This document shows positions 57,121-64,000 of a stretch of DNA of 64,000 nt, piece after piece. The stretch is from assembly GCA_025618425.1 (NCBI GenBank), contig CM046844.1, forward strand, positions 4,899,177 to 4,963,176, written 5' to 3'. The position numbers were made by a program, and so were the translations under genes. Positions within the stretch are counted from its first letter, which is position 1. Every line of letters starts with the position of its first letter. Below the pieces are notes generated by a model that ran no database searches, had not been told where the DNA came from, and saw only the letters and a list, made by a program, of their open reading frames with translations. Origin of the DNA: Heliocidaris tuberculata. Its lineage: Eukaryota > Echinodermata > Echinoidea > Camarodonta > Echinometridae.

Positions 57121-57171
<51 letters not shown>
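57049..57171. repeat. (CA)n and (TA)n microsatellites
   Basis: Compound run: CACACA with interruptions, then about 22 TA repeats ending at TACAGTGCG. Confidence 0.95.
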
Positions 57172-57175
<4 letters not shown>

Positions 57176-57200
57176 TGCGTATAAAAAAAAGTATACCCAA
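57171..57200. repeat. Isolated left end of a Tc1/mariner-type element
   Basis: TACAGTGCGTATAAAAAAAA is the same terminus as elements A and B, next to TA. A right end was not found nearby, so it is partial or much larger. Confidence 0.5.
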
Positions 57201-57522
57201 CTTTGGTAGCTTTTAATTAAAATGTTATAACCTCTATGGGCTTAAAATCTATTTTATAGTAAAGAGCAACTTATATTCTGTCCAATGATACCTTATTAAT
57301 TACCGTGCTGCAAAGGATGACTGAGCAGCAGGCATTTCAAAATGTATTGTCAAAACCCTCTTGTACCAAGTTTGGGCTGAAGCAACAAATGTTGGTCAAA
57401 ACCAATTACGCATTTTTTATTCCAGTTTGAAAACAATTGCTGAGATATTTCAATTGATTTTGTGCATATGAATAGAAAAGGTGTTAATGTCAGCTCAAGC
57501 TCAGGAATTGGCTGATTACAAG

Positions 57523-57570
<48 letters not shown>

Positions 57571-57746
57571 ATACATCTGATATAATTTAGTGCTTTGTGA
57601 GCAGGTTTATGGTTAATTATTTTGACCATTAGTCCATTGCTTTTGACAAGTTATAATGTTCTACCACTATACATAAATTTATCTCCAGAACATTATGTAC
57701 CCACGTCCATGCTGGACTGTGGGTGACAGAGGATGACAGTTAAGAG
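57201..57746. other. No recognised gene
   Basis: AT-rich DNA with another (TA)n run at about 57525-57567. Confidence 0.4.
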
Positions 57747-57930
57747 ACACATTAAAGGGAAATCCAACCTTAATGGCAAGTTGCTCTGAAAGAAAGCAAA
57801 AAATTCGGAGAAGCATAATAGCATATTTGAAAAATGTGCACCAAATCAGCCAAGCAATAATAAAGTTATGAATTTTTAAAAGTTGTTATCACTATCAATA
57901 TGGGAATTTCGAATTGGCCGAATCGATGAT
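57747..57930. mobile_element. Left arm of a TTAA-type MITE
   Basis: TTAAAGGGAAATCCAACCTT starts at TTAA and continues through CCAAGCAATAATAAAGTTAT and TTCGAATTGGCCGAATCGAT, matching the inverted arm at 54270-54454. The other arm is not obvious. Confidence 0.6.
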
Positions 57931-58369
57931 GTCACTGATATAGCGGCAGACAACACACAAATGACTAAAATGTCATTTTTTTCAAAATGTATTACTCGGT
58001 AGAATCATATTTTTTGAAGACATAAGACAACATGCTATCTACAATATATTTGAAAAACAAATCAAAATTAAATTTGGTCTTTTTTAATGGGTTTTCTTTC
58101 AATTTTGACCAGTATTGTACAGATGTATTGAGAAAAATCTTATTGATCTGTAGATATCATTGTGAAATCGGGAGGCAATAGGGGTATCGATCGGTCAACA
58201 GGATCATGAGGATTGATGAAAAGGGCAAAGGCAATAATGCTCCTTATAGGATGCACAATTTAATTCAAAATCATTGGCGGGAGAGGATTTCTTTTTGTTT
58301 TTCTCGGAAATGTCACTGACATAATGAATAAAGTTTCAAACTAGATTTATTATCAAATTGGAATTTTAC

Positions 58370-58483
58370 CGAACAAGTAGCTTGGTTTCTGAGGAGGCAA
58401 ACAGCTACATAGGTTGAAGTCCAGCCCATCTGAGCAACAGCAACTAAAGCACTAATGATAGACATGATCATAAATGCTCGTAC
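58370..58483 (-). CDS. Internal exon encoding a membrane segment
   Basis: A strong acceptor (T-rich, CCTTTCAG) and donor (TTCG|GTAAAA) frame 114 nt, phase 0 at both ends: VRAFMIMSIISALVAVAQMG, then WTSTYVAVCLLRNQATCS. RA.M..S.I.A..A.. is a pattern seen at the second membrane helix of PMP22/claudin-like tetraspan proteins, but this is a loose resemblance. No partner exons found. It lies on the same strand as, and upstream of, the caspase gene. Confidence 0.45.
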
Positions 58484-58503
58484 CTGAAAGGAAAAAAAAT
58501 ATA

Positions 58504-58505
58504 TA

Positions 58506-58578
<73 letters not shown>
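58504..58578. repeat. (TA)n then (AAT)n microsatellite
   Basis: About 20 TA, then about 9 AAT units. Its position suggests it is the (ATT)n 3' tail of the SINE at 58600-58823, read from the other strand. Confidence 0.85.
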
Positions 58579-58579
<1 letters not shown>

Positions 58580-58580
<1 letters not shown>

Positions 58581-58823
58581 TATTTTAAAGTCCACTCCAA
58601 ATTTTATTAAGTTAAACCGAAATGGAAATTCTCTTTGCCCAATTGATCGTGAGCCCGGCAGCCACTGAGCAGCGTCAGATCGACGTTGCTCTATCCCTTA
58701 TTGTTGAACGCCAAACAAGGTAGCAGCAACTCCCATCTTTTAACGTCTTTTGGTATGACGCGGCCGGGGTTCGAACCCACGACCTCCCGGTTGTGAGGCG
58801 GACGCTCTACTGACTGAGCCAAC
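58580..58823 (-). mobile_element. tRNA-derived SINE (tRNA-Val-like head)
   Basis: On the minus strand it begins TTGGCTCAGTCAGTAGAGCG (RNA polymerase III A box) and has the B box GGTTCGAACCC about 30 bases later. A CCGCCTCACAACCGG anticodon arm gives the anticodon CAC (Val). An unrelated body follows (AAAGATGGGAGTTGCTGCTA, then GCTCAGTGGCTGCCGGGCTC). It then runs into an (ATT)n tail. A single tRNA gene is unlikely because the acceptor stem does not close and a body and tail follow. Confidence 0.8.
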
Positions 58824-58914
58824 ATATATATATATATGTAATTGTAATGTAATGTAATAACAGATACATATAACATATAACATTTCTCACAATTATATTT
58901 CTCACAATATTCCC

Positions 58915-59343
58915 TGCGCCAAACAAAGATGTCAGATTTGCAAACATCTCATCACTGACACCACGATCAAGGTCACTGACAATTTCACTCTCCGGCCGGC
59001 ACGTCATAACTGCGATTCCAGCAATGTTCTTTACTGCCTCTTTTGCGCACGCTGCCCAGACGTTGTGTATGTTGGTGAGACTAGCACCAAATTTCGGATG
59101 CGTTTTAACAACCACAGATCATCCATTAACAAAAGACGGAATGATCTCCCTGCAGCTAAACACTTCAGCCTTCCCAATCACTCAGTTGCGGATGTCAAGG
59201 TTTGCCTTTTCGGTGGAGGCTACAAGTCAGCCGACGATAGGAAAATTGCCGAATTACGGGCAATTGATAAGAGCAGAAGTTTTGAAGGAAAAGGTCTTAA
59301 CAGAGATCTTTACTTTCTCAATGGATTTACATATTTTCGCTAG
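58915..59343 (+). pseudogene. Penelope-like element GIY-YIG endonuclease fragment
   Basis: One open frame reads CAKQRCQICKHLITDTTIKV, then RPARHNCDSSNVLYCLFCAR, then CPDVVYVGETSTKFRMRFNN and HRSSINKRRNDLPAAKHFSL. It continues through a GLNRDLYFLNGFTYFR end with a stop at 59343. C..C...VVYVGET...L..R...H is the GIY-YIG nuclease of Penelope elements, preceded by the usual Cys cluster (CQ.C, C.....V.Y...C..C). The frame is intact across about 140 codons, but the reverse transcriptase is absent, so this is a 5'-truncated insertion. Confidence 0.88.
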
Positions 59344-59597
59344 GTTTTTTTTTTTATTTTTAAATATTTATTTTGTATCTTTTCAATCACAAGTTCTTTA
59401 ATAATGATTTGGTATCAATTCTCCTTCTTTGTTTCAATACTATTATTTTGAATCTTTGCCGCTAATACTACTTGCGATTTTGTGTATTATTACGTCAATT
59501 ACGTAAATTACGTAATAATGAAGCGCGCACATTACTCTTTTCTCATCTACATAATTATATCCATCATTTTTTTTGGAAAGCGCGCGCATCCTCAGTC
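59344..59597. other. Short AT-rich stretch
   Basis: Probably the 3' tail of the Penelope fragment (T-run at 59347-59360), plus a TTACGTAAATTACGTAA palindromic patch at about 59490-59515. Confidence 0.4.
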
Positions 59598-59740
59598 GAT
59601 GACAATGACAATGACAATGACAATGATTTTATTTCCCATGTCACCCCTTCCAGGGTATTGGAGAAACAATAATTCACAATCAGTTTGTATACACAAGAAC
59701 AACTATATACAAATATATACAATATTTACAGTATGTCTGC

Positions 59741-59773
<33 letters not shown>

Positions 59774-60025
59774 ACACAACTACAACAAGCGTACAGTATT
59801 ATGCACTGATTTGCACAGACACCTATTCCGTAACGTGGGTGTGATGGAAACTAGAATATTGCCTGGCTATAACAAACAATGTACATGTATAAAATTAATT
59901 AAATGAAAGAGTAAGAAGCAATGAAACAAAGCTAAACTACAACAAAACAACTCAAAATATAGTAGGTGCACCTATCAGTATATACATTGTATAAACATAT
60001 TTGAATATTATATATTGTACAATAT

Positions 60026-63000
60026 TTAAGCATGGAGGGACATTATCCCCTGACAGAATTTCGCTAGATTAGTTAAAACCTTCATATCTTTAGAATTAAA
60101 CAATTGCTCCATTTTCAATGAACTTGGTCTGTTTCGGAAGCACGGTTTTACAAATCTCTTTCTCATAGCATCTGTTGCCGAGCATTCAAAAATATAATGA
60201 AATTCATCCCCAATCTTATTTTGCCTACACAACGTACAAATTCTGTCTTTTCTTGCAATATTAACATATCTACCAGTTTCAACAGGAAGTTTATGATTCG
60301 AGCAACGAAATTTCGACAAATGAACTCTATTTGAAAAAGGTAATTTCATAAGGTAGTTTTCAAGACCAACATTGTTCTTAAAAATTCTATAATTAGTGCA
60401 ATACGTACTTTCATGGATATTACTTCTCCAGTTTTGCGAATAAATGTCTCTTAATCTCAATCCAATCGCTGAACTAAACCATGAATAAGAAACATTTCTG
60501 TTGTCATAAAATATATTAGACATACCAATCTCGTGGAGACTACGTTCAATATATAATAACCATGGGGAAGAATAAATAGCTTTGTCATGTAAAAGTTTCA
60601 AAATATTACAAACTGTATTTGCTAATTTAGCCTCTTTACCATTAACAGTTCGGAACCAAAACTTTAGCATTCGTTCCTTAATATTTAAAGACATTTCCAT
60701 CCTTCCAAGTTCTCCAACAGCCATGCCATTGTGTGTGTTCTTCCGTAGTCGTAAAACCTGTTTACAGAAATGGGTTTGCAACAGTTCTATCTGAGAAATA
60801 TTTCCATGTCCCCAAATTTCACTTCCGTACAGAAGAATTGGCACGACAAGACGGTCGAAAAGTTCAACTTGAATATCCAACGGCAACTTCAGTTGCCTTG
60901 ATTTTATAATCAAACTGTACATTGCTCTTTTTGCTTGATTATATTGTTTATTAATAGCTCTCTTAAACTTATTATTGTAAGAAAATATCACACCCAAGTA
61001 CGTATATTCCTCTACAACTTCTACAATGTCATTATTAAACTTAAACTGCGCATATTTTCGAACTTTTCCTCTCGAAAAAATAACTACTTTTGTTTTACTA
61101 ATGTTAACCTCTAGTGACCACAAGTTACAATAAACGCTAACAGCATCAAGAGCTGCTTGCAATTCATTCTCATTTTTCGCAAGTAGGATGGTATCATCTG
61201 CATACAATAGTGAGAAAAGTTTCAAGTATATATGTACACCTTCCGAGAGCAATGAATTGTCAATTTTAGTAGGTAATAAATCAACACCATTATATTTTTC
61301 TCTCACGAAAGATATAAAATCATTAATGTATAACGAGAAAAGTAATGGAGATAAGTTTTCGCCCTGCCTTACACCAATTTTACAATCAAAATATTCCGAT
61401 TTCTCTGAATGTTTAATAACTCGAGATTTTAAATTTGCGTACATGCTTTTAATTATATTGAAGAGATTCCCACTTATTCCACTTTGTGAAAGCTTAAACC
61501 ACAATGAAGTCCTATCTATAGAATCAAAGGCCTTCTTATAATCAATGAATGCACAATAAACTCTTTTCTTTTGAGATAGGTATAAATCTAAAAGAGAGTG
61601 TAAAACAAAGACATGGTCACTGGTCGAATAATTTTCTCTATATCCTGCTTGTTCCTCTCCAATTATATTATTATTATCTAAAAAGTAGTTTAATCTTTCA
61701 TTAACTATCGATGTAAATAATTTACCAATACAGCTGAGCAAGGTAATTCCTCTATAATTATTAGGGTCTTTCGGTGACCCCTTTTTCTTGTATATTGGAC
61801 ATATAAGCCCAAGGGTCCAATCTGTTGGAATAATACCTGAATCAAATATTAAATTAAACAGCTTGGTGAGTAAACTGATCAATAGCCTAGGACTACATTT
61901 CAAACACTCATTTAATTTCAGATCGACTCCAGACGCTTTGTTGCATTTCAATTTGGTAATTTGATTAATAACTTCTTTTTCACAAATAGGTTGATCGAAT
62001 TCCCAAAATGTAACAAATAATCATTGTTATGGTTTCCTAACAAATTACATCTTTGTGAAATTAATCTATTGGTATCATTTAATTCCTGGAAATGAGTTCT
62101 AAATTCATCAATATCGACAGGACAATAATTTCCCCCCTTTTTCTTCACGTTAAGAATATTCCAATACTGTTTGGGGTCTTTCGTTTTTAAGTCACGCAAA
62201 TTTTTATGAAGATTATTAAAATAGACCGAACGCGCCTTATTCACAGTTTTCTTGTATAAACGTTTTACGTTTTCAAATTCTTCTTGGATCGAAGTATCCG
62301 TAGCTTTCTTTCGTTTGTTTTTCAATTTGAAAAACTGCGATCTCAATATTATACACTCTTCATTAAACCAAGGTAAATAGTTTTTTGGTTTTCTCTTTTC
62401 ACTGTTATTAAAGCGACGTGGCAAAGAAGTTTTCTTCACCATTTTTGCAGTAGAAGCTGCATTCATATACACTGTCTTAATCATATCATAAATCTCATCA
62501 ACTGATTCTTGACTAAGCATTTCGTTTTCAATATTACTAATCATGAAATTAATGTCATCATAAACATTTTCTTCAAGCCCATTCACGAAATCCTTTGAAC
62601 GAGACTTATCCCATGCTATTTTAAATGAATCAGGACCTTTGTCCCTTTTTATAGTCCATTTACTATCTTCTATATCGTACTGAGTATTAATATCAAGGTG
62701 CACATAAATTGGATTATGCTTATCTGAAACAAAATTGTCGAACTCCTCAACCACAAACTTCTGCACATATTTATAATTTTCCTGAGTTGTTATGCAGTAA
62801 TCAATAACACTTGTATTGGCATAAGTCAGACTGCCGGGAACATCAGCAGTATTCCCGACCATTAATAATACTTAAATCCAGTGACTTACAAAGCTCAATT
62901 AATTTCAGACCATTGTTATTTACACAGGTATCCATGTTAATTCTCTCGGGAATGATATGATTTATGTCGTATGAATTAAATAACTCCATATCTTCTTCTT

Positions 63001-63521
63001 TGTCACTAAAATCTGGCAGATTCCCCGTACGTGCATTAAAATCTCCGATTAAAAATAATGGTGCATCAAATGTACTCCTCAAATCAATAATATCTAAGCC
63101 TATATCTTCAAAACTGTCTGAATTATAGTATTTGGAATTTTCATGTGGGATATAAACAACACCTAATATTATACTGAAATTTTGATTCACGTCAATCTTC
63201 GTCCACAGTACATTATTGGAACGTACTTCATTTAATACTCTAATTTTATATTTGTCTTTTATGAACATACAAATACCATGGACACCTCCAAATGGGTTGA
63301 TTCTTATTTAATTTCTTTTTAAAATAAGCTTTGTAACCCTGAGGTATTAACTTATCATCCAAAATATCGGTTTTTGTCTCATAAAAACAGGCAATATTAA
63401 CTTTCCTTATATAATCATTCAAAATACCTAACTCAAGCTTTGATCGTAGTCCACAAACATTAACACCTAGAATTTGTAGATTGGAGTGTACAGTACAAGG
63501 GAAGTGTGCGTCCGACTCCAT
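60026..63521 (-). pseudogene. LINE ORF2: endonuclease-reverse transcriptase, three frameshifts
   Basis: The endonuclease begins at 63521 (ILGVNVCGLRSKL, ACFYETKTD with the catalytic Glu), continues with FLIGDFNARTGNL and SDKHNPIYVHL. The reverse transcriptase follows: ITKLKCNKASGVD, IYKKKGSPKDPNNYRGITLL, EEQAGYRENYSTSDH, AFIDYKKAFDSID, GVRQGENLSPLLF and the catalytic YADD at LLYADDTILLA. The C-terminus carries a knuckle, CTLCRQNKIGDEFHYIFEC, and ends at 60026. Frames change near 63297, 62860 and 62005, so no full protein is made. The polymerase part (61990-60026) is a single open frame of about 650 codons. The clade is not fixed. Confidence 0.92.
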
Positions 63522-63542
63522 GCTAGTGTTGCCATGGCACCC

Positions 63543-64000
63543 CTACAGTCCAACATCCCTTAATTTGCCCTCGGACCATCCAAGCTTGGTGCAGAGGTCC
63601 TGCGGTACTTCCAGCACCTTTCTGCTCTCCTGCCCACCCGGCGCCTTCACCATGCAATTAATTCTGCCGTCGATGGTCCATACCTTTGTCGTATTTTGGT
63701 CACCCTTCACGGCACGGAGAAGCTTTGCTCGGACAGGAGTAAGATCCTCTTCGATGTACACATTGCTCATGTTTGGCTCCTCTCGCAGACGACGCTTGGC
63801 TCTCATTACCTCCACCTTGGTCTCCCGACGCACGAACTTTGCAATAATGGGCCTCGCCTTCTTGACTGCAGATGGTCCTCGTGATTTCGTCGCGGGTAAC
63901 CGATGGCTTACGCTTATGTCATGACGGGAGACGTGAACTCCTGCTCTTTGCACGACTGACACCATCTTGGCAGTAGTGTCCTCCGCGTCGGACTCTGGGG
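63543..64000 (-). CDS. LINE ORF1 protein, C-terminal part (runs off the edge)
   Basis: The frame is open from the right edge to a stop at 63543. It contains SHRLPATKSRGPSAVKKARP, then IIAKFVRRETKVEVMRAKRR, YIEEDLTPVRAKL and VWTIDGRINCMVK. This matches the C-terminal half of ORF1 proteins of many invertebrate LINEs (HR.G......RPIIVKF.RR..R..V...RR.L....I.EDLT..R..L), an RNA-binding nucleic-acid chaperone. It ends 21 bases before the ORF2 start. A zinc or coiled-coil N-terminal part would lie beyond the window. Confidence 0.8.
   Translation of the reverse strand, partial: PESDAEDTTAKMVSVVQRAGVHVSRHDISVSHRLPATKSRGPSAVKKARPIIAKFVRRETKVEVMRAKRRLREEPNMSNVYIEEDLTPVRAKLLRAVKGDQNTTKVWTIDGRINCMVKAPGGQESRKVLEVPQDLCTKLGWSEGKLRDVGL

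Larger units (their letters stand above)
59599..64000 (-). mobile_element. Nearly full-length LINE (apurinic-endonuclease type)
   Basis: The order on the minus strand is ORF1 (from the right edge to 63543), ORF2 (63521-60026, frame-broken), a 3' untranslated region with an internal poly-T (poly-A at 59739-59772 on plus), and a terminal (CATTGT)n tail at 59598-59626. Non-LTR elements often end in such short repeats. The 5' end is outside the window. The sequence is coherent and only three frame breaks are visible, so the copy is fairly young. Flanking target duplications cannot be judged. Confidence 0.9.

Noticed and set aside
58740..58823. Stand-alone tRNA-Val gene
   Set aside because: A and B boxes are present, but the acceptor stem does not close and a SINE body and tail follow, so a SINE is the better call.

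Overview
The window reads as intron- and intergenic-type DNA of an invertebrate animal. AT-rich non-coding sequence dominates. Coding signal comes in short spliced exons with GT/AG borders, and the window is crowded with decayed non-LTR retrotransposons, Penelope-like elements and fold-back DNA transposons. There are no operons, Shine-Dalgarno sites or long intact genes. The repeat style (TTAA-flanked fold-back elements, about 30 poly-G/poly-C runs, a THAP-bearing transposon remnant, GGGCC-ended fold-back elements) and a caspase gene suggest a marine deuterostome. An echinoderm, probably a sea urchin, is my best guess, but this is inference from style and not a database match.

The best-supported host gene is a caspase on the minus strand, spread over about 45.3-54.0 kb. 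Seven exons could be joined by phase-compatible splice sites. They supply the p20 start, the catalytic His (SHGE), the catalytic Cys (QACRG), the p20/p10 linker, the SWFIQ segment of p10 and the C-terminal IYFMPK strand with a stop codon. The N-terminal prodomain was not found; a candidate upstream exon lies at 55.1-55.2 kb. The introns hold a degraded THAP/TTAA transposon, a GGGCC fold-back element and a GAA microsatellite. Two other exon-like segments encode membrane segments (7.5 kb, with a start codon; 58.4 kb, internal).

Layout: 1-5 kb has two LINE pieces and a TIR element. 5-18 kb has the 7.5 kb exon, a 245-bp perfect-looking hairpin, a repeat split by a 1.35-kb insertion, and a 2.7-kb transposon (14226-16892) with nested elements. 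18.2-22.0 kb is a large element with long inverted arms. 22.8-28.7 kb holds a second copy of the 8.2-kb repeat, apparently split by about 4.8 kb that includes a hAT-type element with a perfect 8-bp target duplication. 29-35 kb has a TTAA element, a LINE endonuclease pseudogene, nested fold-back elements and a 190-bp dimeric satellite. 36-41 kb has a LINE tail, a Penelope-like reverse transcriptase broken by a hAT-type element, and a Tc1/mariner-type fold-back element. 42.9-44.2 kb is another LINE piece. 45-55 kb is the caspase gene. 55-59.4 kb has a Tc1/mariner-type element, microsatellites, a tRNA-derived SINE and a Penelope GIY-YIG fragment. 59.6-64 kb is a nearly full-length LINE on the minus strand with three frameshifts in ORF2, its ORF1 running off the right edge.

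The mobile parts do not work together as a system. They are layers of insertions, and several can be ordered by nesting.
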